Assembly (NCBI GenBank): GCA_905234855.1
Contig: CAJOIU010000008.1
Location: 19,769 to 83,768, forward strand
DNA: 64,000 bases
Direction of reading: 5' to 3'
Source of the DNA: an uncultured Oscillospiraceae bacterium
Lineage (GTDB): Bacteria; Bacillota; Clostridia; Oscillospirales; Oscillospiraceae
Shown in pieces: positions 36,491 to 42,853 of the stretch; the stretch's first letter is position 1, and each line of letters opens with the position of its first letter. Under the pieces are notes generated by a model. The model saw only the letters and a program-made list of their open reading frames with translations, made no database searches and was not told the origin of the DNA. The translations under genes were made by a program, and so were the position numbers.

Positions 36491-36532
36491 ACTGAACGCA
36501 GAAAATTAAAAGAATAACATAGCACTGGCGTG

Positions 36533-36561
36533 TTGCATTCGATGCGGCAGGGTGTTATGAT
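36533..36561 (+). promoter_or_regulatory. Promoter of the EIIC-like permease gene
   Basis: TTGCAT (36533-36538), 17-base spacer, TATGAT (36556-36561). Confidence 0.6.
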
Positions 36562-36595
36562 AGGAAAAATCTCTAAACACAGGAGCGGAAAAGCT

Positions 36596-37699
36596 ATGCG
36601 ATTCAAGGCTTTCCTAAAACGCAAGAATATCGAGATATCCGTGAAGCGCTATCTGGTGGACGCGCTCGGCGCGATGGCGCAGGGTCTGTTCTGCACGCTG
36701 CTGATCGGCACGATCCTCAATACCCTCGGCGCGCAATGCCATATCGGGTTTCTGACCGCCACGGTAGCGACGGTGAACGGCGCGGATTACACGATCGGTG
36801 GGCTGGCCTCGGCCATGGTCGGCCCAGCTATGGCCGTGGCCATCGGCTATGCCCTGCAGGCGCCTCCGCTGGTGCTGTTCTCGCTTATCCCCGTAGGCAT
36901 CGCCACGAATGCACTCGGAGGCGCGGGCGGCCCTCTCGCCGTGCTGGTGGTGGCCATCATCGCGGCGGAGTTCGGCAAAGCCGTGTCGAAGGAGACGAAG
37001 GTCGATATCCTCGTAACGCCTCTCGTCACGATCCTCATCGGCATCGGCGTGGCGTATCTCATCGCTGCGCCCATCGGCAAGGCCGCGAGCTGGTGCGGCA
37101 AGCTCATTATGCTGGCGACGGAGCTGCAGCCGTTCTGGATGGGCATACTCGTCTCCGTTATCGTCGGCATCTTGCTGACGCTGCCGGTGTCCTCTGCGGC
37201 GATTTGCGCGGCGCTGTCACTCACCGGCCTTGCGGGCGGCGCGGCTGTGGCTGGCTGCTGTGCGAATATGGTGGGCTTCGCGGTGATGTCCTTCCGTGAG
37301 AACCGTTGGGGCGGCCTCGTGAGTCAGGGGCTTGGCACGTCGATGCTCCAAATGGGCAATATCATCAAAAACCCGCGGATCTGGCTGCCTGCCATCGTGA
37401 CGAGCGCCATTACGGGGCCGATCGCCACCTGCGTGTTCCATCTGCAGATGAACGGCGCTGCGGTGAATTCCGGCATGGGTACCTGCGGTCTGTGCGGTCC
37501 CATCGGCGTATGGACGGGCTGGGTCACTCCCTCGGAGGCTGCCATTGCAAACGGCGCTTCCGCCATCGTACCCACGGCCTTCGACTGGATCGGCCTCGTG
37601 CTGGTATGCGTCGTGCTGCCCGCGGTCATCTGCTGGGCGCTCGGCCTCGTATGCCGGAAGCTCGGTTGGATCAAGGAAGGCGACCTTACGCTGGAGTGA
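36596..37699 (+). CDS. PTS EIIC-like membrane protein (PfoR/PF13303 type)
   Basis: A 367-residue protein with about nine hydrophobic helices. Sequence such as DALGAMAQGLFCTLLIGTIL at the start and NMVGFAVMSFRENRWGGLVSQGLGTSMLQMGNI in the middle match the PTS_EIIC_2 family that includes PfoR of Clostridium perfringens. No EIIA, EIIB or HPr domain is present nearby, so true sugar phosphorylation is doubtful. It may be an uncoupled transporter or a regulator (inference). ATG 36596 has AGGAG ten bases upstream; the track start would fall before the promoter. A hairpin follows the gene. Confidence 0.85.
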   Translation: MRFKAFLKRKNIEISVKRYLVDALGAMAQGLFCTLLIGTILNTLGAQCHIGFLTATVATVNGADYTIGGLASAMVGPAMAVAIGYALQAPPLVLFSLIPVGIATNALGGAGGPLAVLVVAIIAAEFGKAVSKETKVDILVTPLVTILIGIGVAYLIAAPIGKAASWCGKLIMLATELQPFWMGILVSVIVGILLTLPVSSAAICAALSLTGLAGGAAVAGCCANMVGFAVMSFRENRWGGLVSQGLGTSMLQMGNIIKNPRIWLPAIVTSAITGPIATCVFHLQMNGAAVNSGMGTCGLCGPIGVWTGWVTPSEAAIANGASAIVPTAFDWIGLVLVCVVLPAVICWALGLVCRKLGWIKEGDLTLE

Positions 37700-37715
37700 T
37701 CGGAAAAAAAGGGAT

Positions 37716-37747
37716 CGAAGCCGGAGCGGATGCGTCTCCGGCTTCGG
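37716..37747 (+). terminator. Hairpin between the EIIC-like gene and prmA
   Basis: CGAAGCCGGAG-CGGATGCGT-CTCCGGCTTCG, 11-base arms, 17 bases after the stop. No long T-run, so some read-through into prmA is possible. Confidence 0.65.
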
Positions 37748-37770
37748 AATAACATAGAGGGAGATATCCG

Positions 37771-38691
37771 ATGGATTGGCTGGAAGTGTCCGTGGATGCC
37801 CACGGTGCCCCGGAGGCGCTTTGTGAGCGGCTCGCAGCGCTGGGGGCGGAGTCCTTCGTCATTGAGGACGAGCGCGATTTTCAAAGCTTTCTGGAAAACA
37901 ATACGCAATATTGGGATTTCGTTGACGACAAGCTGACGGCGGATTTCCAAGGCGCAAGCCGGGTGAAATTCTGGGTCGCGGATGATGCGGAAGGCCTTGC
38001 GGTCATTGCGCGGGTGCGGGAGGCCGGGCTCTGGCCGGAACTGAAGCGCGTGCGGGACGCCGACTGGGAGAACAACTGGCGGGAATATTATAAGCCCGTG
38101 GAGATCGGCCAAAGGCTCGTCATCGTTCCCGAATGGGAGGAATACGGCGGCGACCGTATCCCTGTTCGGCTCGATCCCGGGCTGCTATTCGGCACCGGCG
38201 ATCATCCCACGACGAAGATGTGCCTTGCCGCGGTGGAGGAATTTGCCGCGCCGGGCGGACGCGTCCTCGATATCGGCTGCGGCAGCGGTATCCTTGGCAT
38301 TGCCGCGGCGGTGCTGGGTTGCGCGGACGTCACCGCCGCTGATGTGGATGAAAAAGCGCCGGAGATCGTGGACGCGAACGCGGCGCTGAACGGCGTGGAG
38401 GACAAATTCACCGTGTTCGTTGGGGATGTGATCGCGGACGGCCGCCTGCGGAAAAAGCTTGGCGGGGGCTATGGCCTCGTTCTGGCGAATATCGTGGCGG
38501 ACGTCATCATTCCGCTGGCGCCGTATGTGTCCGAGTTTATGGCGGAGGACGGCTTATTCGTCTGCTCCGGCATCATCGACGGGCGTGAGGGCGACGTGGC
38601 AGCTGCGCTGGAGGCGGCGGGACTTCGCATCCTGCGGCATGAGCATATGGACGAATGGCATTGTTATATCTGTTCGGGGAGAGTAAAATGA
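37771..38691 (+). CDS. prmA: Ribosomal protein L11 methyltransferase
   Basis: A 306-residue SAM-dependent methyltransferase that trimethylates ribosomal protein L11. The N-terminal substrate-binding part starts WLEVSVDAHGAPEALCERLA. The core has the family signature DPGLLFGTGDHPTTKMCL near residues 137-154, motif I VLDIGCGSGILGIAA near 168, and LANIVADVIIPLAP near 240. Length is normal. Its stop overlaps the start of a PqqD-like gene (ATGA). The usual neighbour rsmE is not present. Confidence 0.94.
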   Translation: MDWLEVSVDAHGAPEALCERLAALGAESFVIEDERDFQSFLENNTQYWDFVDDKLTADFQGASRVKFWVADDAEGLAVIARVREAGLWPELKRVRDADWENNWREYYKPVEIGQRLVIVPEWEEYGGDRIPVRLDPGLLFGTGDHPTTKMCLAAVEEFAAPGGRVLDIGCGSGILGIAAAVLGCADVTAADVDEKAPEIVDANAALNGVEDKFTVFVGDVIADGRLRKKLGGGYGLVLANIVADVIIPLAPYVSEFMAEDGLFVCSGIIDGREGDVAAALEAAGLRILRHEHMDEWHCYICSGRVK

Positions 38692-38954
38692 AAATCAAGC
38701 CTGAATTCTTTATCTCCTACGACGAGGACGACATCTGCATCCTCCGCCGGGAAGCGGACGGCTCCGCGCGGGAGGTCTCGCCCATCAGCGCCTCGGCGGC
38801 GATGGCATGGGAGTGCATCGAGCGGGGCATGACCCGGGAGGCGATGATTGAGGCGATCATAACCGAATTCGGCGGCGCCGATCCTGAACAGGTGACAGCG
38901 GATCTCGACGCGCTGACCGCGCAGCTTCTCACCCTCGGTTACGCGGAGGAATAA
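38688..38954 (+). CDS. PqqD-like small protein, orphan
   Basis: An 88-residue protein. The pattern SYDEDDICILRRE, a central ISASAAMAWECIERGMTREAMIEAI and closing DLDALTAQLLTLGY resemble the PqqD/RRE winged-helix fold that binds leader peptides for radical SAM or other RiPP enzymes. No radical SAM gene or small precursor is visible nearby. The start overlaps the prmA stop by 4 bases, so it is translated with prmA. It is followed by a strong hairpin. Fold assignment is moderate; function is unknown. Confidence 0.7.
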   Translation: MKIKPEFFISYDEDDICILRREADGSAREVSPISASAAMAWECIERGMTREAMIEAIITEFGGADPEQVTADLDALTAQLLTLGYAEE

Positions 38955-38955
38955 C

Positions 38956-38999
38956 TCCAAACGCGTCCGGCGGAGGTTCCTTCGCCGGACGCGTTTGGA
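38956..38999 (+). terminator. Terminator of prmA-pqqD-like operon
   Basis: TCCAAACGCGTCCGGCG-GAGGTTCCT-TCGCCGGACGCGTTTGGA, 17-base arms. Confidence 0.8.
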
Positions 39000-39006
39000 T
39001 TCGCTA

Positions 39007-39035
39007 TTGAAAACCGCGGGAAAACGCGGTATACT
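39007..39035 (+). promoter_or_regulatory. Promoter of hydrolase copy 1
   Basis: TTGAAA (39007-39012), 17-base spacer, TATACT (39030-39035). Homologous to the promoter of copy 2 at 40421. Confidence 0.65.
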
Positions 39036-39071
39036 TTCCTAAAAACCGCCGTCATGCGAAAGGAGCGGACT

Positions 39072-39266
39072 ATGCTGATCAAATGCCTGCCTGTGGGAAT
39101 GATCGAGGCCAACTGCTATATCGTTACGGACGAGGACACGCTCGAATGCGCCGTGATCGATCCGGGAGACGAGTCGAATACCATATTGAATTACATCGAG
39201 TCCAATCACCTAAAGGTGAAATATATTTTCCTCACGCACGGCCATTTCGACCATGTGATGGCCTGC
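39072..39266 (+). pseudogene. 5' fragment of an MBL-fold hydrolase gene (copy 1)
   Basis: The ATG has AAAGGAGCGGAC before it and encodes MLIKCLPVGMIEANCYIVTD through the zinc motif THGHFDH near residue 59, the first part of a glyoxalase-II-like metallo-beta-lactamase protein. After GCCTGC (39261-39266) similarity ends and the frame runs into the antisense 3' end of a DUF2812-like gene, stopping at 39305. The same 5' half occurs again at 40484, with the last 99 bases (39168-39266 and 40580-40678) identical. It would make a truncated 77-residue product without the other metal ligands. Confidence 0.85.
39168..39266 (+). repeat. 99-base exact direct repeat, copy 1
   Basis: Identical to 40580-40678. 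Similarity continues at lower identity upstream to about 38997, covering start codon and promoter. Both copies lose their original downstream sequence at the same base. Confidence 0.9.
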
Positions 39267-40003
39267 ACCGGCGATATCTGCGGCCGGGGGGCGTCGCCGG
39301 GATAGGGATAGAATTCCAGCCCGTAGAAATCCGGCAGCTTTACGGTGAATTCCGCGCTCTGTACGCCGGCCTGCAGCCCCCGAAGGTCAAGGGTGTAATC
39401 CGCGCGCACGTGGAAAACAAGGATGGACAGCGCGATCGCAAGCACCGCGAGGGGGAAGGCGAGCTGCCAAATATGCCATCGCCGCGGCGTGGGGACGGGG
39501 CGCGAGCGCTTCAGCCTGCGCCGCCGCATAAGATCGAACGCGAGCATGACGATGGCCGTGACGCCGTAGATCAGCCATCCCAGCTCCGGCGTGAGCAGAA
39601 AGTTTACGAAGGAGAACAAAAACGCCGTGGAGAGCGAGAGGGGAACCGTGCGCTTCATCGCCTGAAAGCTCGGCTCGTCGGTGTAGATGAGATACTCCTC
39701 CTCCGGCAGCGAGAGGTCGAGCGGCTTGCGGAAAACGTACCAGCACTCGCGGAACTGCGAGACGAATTCCCAGCCCTGCGCGGCATATTCCTCCCGATAG
39801 CGCCGAAAATCGTGAACGCTGAGGGAGCCTTGACAATCCAGCGCGTAGCGGTAAACGACCGAGTCGTCCCGCCGGAACTTCTGGTAAAGGCTGTGATATT
39901 CCGTGAGCTGCCAGCCCTCCTCGGACAGCACGTTGAGGCGGAACAGCTCCTCGTCGAAGGTGGCCGGGTCGAAGACATGCAGCGTGGTCTTTTTCGTCCT
40001 CAT
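39206..40003 (-). pseudogene. DUF2812-type membrane protein gene, 3' end replaced by antisense hydrolase sequence
   Basis: The frame encodes 265 residues. It starts MRTKKTTLHVFDPATFDEELF and continues EEGWQLTEYHSLYQKF and YAAQGWEFVSQFRECWYVF, the N-terminal pattern of DUF2812 proteins, then two or three membrane helices (about 145-215) and a short outer segment. The last 20 residues or so (QAITWSKWPCVRKIYFTFR) come from the reverse strand of the hydrolase fragment, so the native C-terminus is gone beyond about 39267. Its start overlaps the padR stop (ATGA), the usual padR-DUF2812 arrangement. Whether the fusion is functional is unknown. Confidence 0.72.
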
Positions 40004-40329
40004 GTCGCGTCTCCCTCCATCACAAGCTCCGCCGCGCGGGAAAGCTGCCGCAGGCGCTCGATCTCGTCGAGCAGGATCGCCCGCCCCGCGTCGGTCAGGC
40101 GGTATTCGCGCCGCCGGGTAAAGCCGCCGTCGCCGGGGCATTCCTCGATCCAGCCCTTGCGCATCATGTTGCCCGTCGCGCCGTACATCGTGCCGGAGCC
40201 GATGCGCACCTTGCCGCCCGAGAGCGCCGCCGCGCGCTGCATGACGGCGTAGCCGTGGCGCGGCTCGTCGTACAGGCAGAGCAGGATATAAAAATAGCTC
40301 TCGGTCAGCGGCTCCTGCCGGTCGCTCAT
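40000..40329 (-). CDS. PadR-family transcriptional regulator
   Basis: A 109-residue winged-helix repressor. Residues 8-80 carry the PadR pattern: SYFYILLCLYDEPRHGYAVMQR, then IGSGTMYGATGNMMRKGWIE and RREYRLTDAGRAIL. A C-terminal helix serves dimer formation. Such small PadR proteins repress their own operon and release it when bound by a hydrophobic compound. AAGGAGGCGAAGTCC precedes the ATG. The promoter region contains the palindrome TATGTCG-TCGCT-CGACATA. It is translationally coupled to the DUF2812-type gene. Confidence 0.92.
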   Translation of the reverse strand: MSDRQEPLTESYFYILLCLYDEPRHGYAVMQRAAALSGGKVRIGSGTMYGATGNMMRKGWIEECPGDGGFTRRREYRLTDAGRAILLDEIERLRQLSRAAELVMEGDAT

Positions 40330-40343
40330 GGACTTCGCCTCCT

Positions 40344-40402
40344 TATGTCGTCGCTCGACATATCACGGTTATATCGTAGCACGACATATATCGTCTGTCA
40401 AC
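40344..40402 (-). promoter_or_regulatory. padR promoter with PadR-type operator
   Basis: Minus strand TTGACA (40402-40397), 18-base spacer, TACGAT (40378-40373). The palindrome TATGTCGTCGCTCGACATA (40344-40362) lies just downstream of the -10 and contains ATGT-N9-ACAT, close to known PadR sites. Another CGACATAT lies in the spacer. Confidence 0.7.
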
Positions 40403-40420
40403 CTATTTTCGGATCCGCTA

Positions 40421-40449
40421 TTGAAAACGGCCGCAAAACGCGGTATACT
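40421..40449 (+). promoter_or_regulatory. Promoter of hydrolase copy 2
   Basis: TTGAAA (40421-40426), 17-base spacer, TATACT (40444-40449). Confidence 0.65.
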
Positions 40450-40483
40450 CAATAAAAAAGTCATCATCGGAAAGGAGCCGGCC

Positions 40484-41094
40484 ATGCTGATCAAATGCCT
40501 GCCCGTCGGAATGATCGAGGCCAACTGCTATATCGTTACGGATGAGGATACGCTCGAATGCGCCGTGATCGATCCGGGCGACGAGTCGAATACCATATTG
40601 AATTACATCGAGTCCAATCACCTAAAGGTGAAATATATTTTCCTCACGCACGGCCATTTCGACCATGTGATGGCCTGCTGCACGAGGAGACCGGCGCGAC
40701 CGTATGCATGAACAAGCTCGATGCGGGCGCGGTCATCGAGAACGCTCCGTTCAAGTTCAATCCGCCGGCGGATACCGTGTGGTATAAGGAGGGCGACCGC
40801 TTCTCGGTGGGCAGCCTCACCTTCGAGGTGCTGGAGACGCCGGGGCATACGCCGGGCGGCGTCACGCTCCGCTGCGGCGAGGCGCTGTTTACCGGCGATA
40901 CGCTGTTCCGCGATTCCTGCGGCCGCACCGATCTGGAGGGCGGTGACATGAATGCGCTGATGCATAGCCTCAAGCGCCTGTCCGACCTTCCCGGGGAATT
41001 CGAGGTCTACCCCGGCCATATGGACAGCACCACCATGTCCCGCGAACGGATGTATAACTACTACATCCGCTACGCCCACGAGCTGTATTCGTGA
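40484..41094 (+). pseudogene. MBL-fold hydrolase gene with a frameshift (copy 2)
   Basis: The ATG (AAAGGAG upstream) encodes the hydrolase N-terminus through THGHFDHVMAC. The frame then fails: after GCCTGC (40673-40678) the continuation HEETGATVCMNKLDAGA is in another frame and runs to 41094, with TPGHTPGGVTLRCGEALFTGDTLF and YPGHMDSTTM, the remaining metal-binding motifs. Together the parts give a full-length (about 205-residue) glyoxalase-II-like hydrolase missing a few bases at the break. The break falls exactly where the 99-base repeat ends. Either the gene is inactivated, or the assembly is wrong here. Confidence 0.85.
40580..40678 (+). repeat. 99-base exact direct repeat, copy 2
   Basis: Identical to 39168-39266; the frameshift of the hydrolase gene lies at its downstream edge. 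Confidence 0.9.
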
Positions 41095-41102
41095 ATAACA
41101 CC

Positions 41103-41135
41103 AAATCACCCGGAGCCGAGGCTCCGGGTGATTTT
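41103..41135. terminator. Bidirectional terminator between hydrolase and bioY
   Basis: AAATCACCCGGAGCC-GA-GGCTCCGGGTGATTTT, perfect stem with A- and T-tracts on both sides. Confidence 0.88.
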
Positions 41136-41139
41136 CCAT

Positions 41140-41700
41140 TCAGCGGGTCTGCATTTTTCGTATCGTGGGGATCAGCGCTTTGGCCAGAATGCCGGTGAGC
41201 AGGATCTTTACCGCATCATACGGCAGGAAAATGATCATCCCGCCCCAGAGAACATCCCACAGCCGCATCTCGCGCCCGAGATACAGGTTCACGATCAGCG
41301 CCATATACGGCAGTCCGATGAGATAAATGACCCCCAAGCCAGCGAGACATGACAGGACGATCCGCCCGAAGCCCGGCGCTTCCGTCCGGCTGCACAGCCA
41401 GCCCACCAAAGCCGCCGAGGGGATATAGCTCAGCAGAAAGCCAAAAGTGGGCTGCAAAACATACGCCGGCCCGCCGCCGCCCGTGAAGACCGGGATACCG
41501 ATGAGGCCAAGAGCCACATATACGAGCTGCGACAGCATCCCGTATTTCGGCCCCAGCAGCGCCCCAGCCAAGAATACAAAAAAGACCTGCAGCGTAAAGG
41601 CCGACCAGGGCGTTGGGATGCGAAGATACGCGCCAACGGTGGTGAGGGCGGCAAACAGTGCGGTGAGTACCAGCTCCCGCGCGGGAATGCGTTGTTTCAT
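41140..41700 (-). CDS. bioY: Biotin transporter S component
   Basis: A 186-residue membrane protein with about six helices. The start PARELVLTALFAALTTVGAYLRIP, GPKYGMLSQLVYVALGLIGIPVF and the PTFGFLLSYIPSAALVGWL segment are typical BioY sequence. It binds biotin and would use the EcfA1A2T module encoded at 22898-25388. The BirA-type operators in its promoter region support the biotin assignment strongly. It is divergent from birA. Confidence 0.95.
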   Translation of the reverse strand: MKQRIPARELVLTALFAALTTVGAYLRIPTPWSAFTLQVFFVFLAGALLGPKYGMLSQLVYVALGLIGIPVFTGGGGPAYVLQPTFGFLLSYIPSAALVGWLCSRTEAPGFGRIVLSCLAGLGVIYLIGLPYMALIVNLYLGREMRLWDVLWGGMIIFLPYDAVKILLTGILAKALIPTIRKMQTR

Positions 41701-41710
41701 GACGGCCGTA

Positions 41711-41741
41711 TTGTAAACCTTTCACTAAAATTGGTTGACAT
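41711..41741. promoter_or_regulatory. BirA operator 1 (bioY side)
   Basis: TTGTAAAC-N15-GTTGACAT, matching the Firmicute BirA pattern TTGTTAAC-N15-GTTAACAA. It covers the predicted bioY transcription start; the bioY promoter is TTGACA (41770-41765) and TATACT (41748-41743) on the minus strand with a 16-base spacer. Confidence 0.85.
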
Positions 41742-41763
41742 TAGTATAGCATACAACGCAAAA

Positions 41764-41794
41764 ATGTCAACAGAAATCATTTTTTGGTTTACAA
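41764..41794. promoter_or_regulatory. BirA operator 2, over both -35 elements
   Basis: ATGTCAAC-N15-GTTTACAA. It covers the bioY -35 on the minus strand and the birA -35 TTTACA (41788-41793) on the plus strand; the birA -10 is TACACT (41811-41816) with a 17-base spacer. Confidence 0.85.
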
Positions 41795-41837
41795 TATGAG
41801 ATCGGTGCGATACACTGGATACAAAGGGGGCGATCCT

Positions 41838-42743
41838 ATGAAGGAACAGGTGCTGGCGCTGCTGACGGCGCAGGCGGGCGAATATCTGTCCGGCGAGGCC
41901 ATGAGCGAGCGGCTGGGGGTGAGCCGTGCGGCGGTTTGGAAGGCCATCGAGGCGCTGCGGGAGGACGGATGCGAGATCGGATCCGCACCTCGGCGGGGTT
42001 ATCGGCTGCTTTCCAGCGCCGATCGGCTGACGGCGGGGAGCATCCTGCCGTACATCCGCTCGGAGACGCAGCGGAGGAAGCTTATCTGTCTAGATTCGGT
42101 GGATTCGACGAATAACTACGCGAAAAAGCTGGCTATGACCGGCGTTGAGGACAGCACGGCCATCGCGGCGGACGAGCAAACGGGCGGCCGGGGACGTTTG
42201 GGGCGTACGTTCCTGTCTCCAAAGGGGAAGGGCATCTATCTGACGCTGCTGTACCGTCCGGCGATCCCGCCCGCGGCGGCGGTGAATCTCACGGCCTATG
42301 TGGCCGTCGCCGTGTGCGATGGGATCGAGGCGGTGACGGGCATACGTCCCGGGATCAAGTGGACGAACGATATCGTTCTCGGCTGCCGGAAGCTATGCGG
42401 CATCCTGACGGAAATGGCGGTGGAGGGCGAGACGGGCGCGCTGCAGTATATCATTACCGGCATCGGGATCAACGTCAACCACATGCCGGAGGACTTTCCG
42501 CCGGAGGTGCGCGGGATCGCGACGAGCCTTACGCAGGCGCTGGGGCATCCTGTGGAGCGCGGGCGGCTGTGCGCTGAGGTCATCAATGCTTTGGAGGATA
42601 TGTATGCCGCGTGGCTGCGCGGCGGCGGGGACTACTGGGAGCGTTACCGGGATGGGTGCCTCACGCTGGGAAAACCCGTGCGGCTGCTGCGCGGCGACCG
42701 GGCAGAGGAGGCGTTTGCCGAGGCGCTGGACCGGACGCCGTGA
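41838..42743 (+). CDS. birA: Bifunctional biotin-protein ligase and biotin operon repressor
   Basis: A 301-residue protein. The N-terminal helix-turn-helix (about 1-60, SGEAMSERLGVSRAAVWKAIEALR) gives DNA binding. The ligase domain follows with LDSVDSTNNYAKKLA near 78 and ADEQTGGRGRLGRTFLSPKGKGIYLT near 108-133, which forms the biotinyl-AMP site, then KWTNDIVLGCRKLCGILTE near 175. A small C-terminal SH3-like domain closes it. It attaches biotin to carboxylases and represses bioY. ATG 41838 follows AAAGGGGGCGATCCT; the track start lies before the predicted transcript start. Confidence 0.95.
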   Translation: MKEQVLALLTAQAGEYLSGEAMSERLGVSRAAVWKAIEALREDGCEIGSAPRRGYRLLSSADRLTAGSILPYIRSETQRRKLICLDSVDSTNNYAKKLAMTGVEDSTAIAADEQTGGRGRLGRTFLSPKGKGIYLTLLYRPAIPPAAAVNLTAYVAVAVCDGIEAVTGIRPGIKWTNDIVLGCRKLCGILTEMAVEGETGALQYIITGIGINVNHMPEDFPPEVRGIATSLTQALGHPVERGRLCAEVINALEDMYAAWLRGGGDYWERYRDGCLTLGKPVRLLRGDRAEEAFAEALDRTP

Positions 42744-42804
42744 GACGGTCACCGCCGGGGAGGTTTCGGTGCGAGGACTGTTTGGGTATAACGAATAAAG
42801 GGCA

Positions 42805-42836
42805 AAAAAACGCCCGCAGCTTTTGCCTGCGGGCGT
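42805..42836 (-). terminator. Terminator of the L,D-transpeptidase gene
   Basis: ACGCCCGCAG-CTTTTGC-CTGCGGGCGT, followed in minus-strand direction by a run of seven Ts. Confidence 0.88.
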
Positions 42837-42853
42837 CGTGTTATGCGGGGGTA

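Noticed and set aside
36596-37699. EIIC-like gene as part of a complete sugar PTS
   Set aside because: No EIIA, EIIB or sugar-metabolism gene lies nearby, so a functional PTS cannot be claimed.
39083-40252. 389-residue plus-strand ORF spanning hydrolase fragment, DUF2812 and padR region
   Set aside because: Composition is Arg/Glu/His-rich and it runs opposite two recognised genes; chance open frame.
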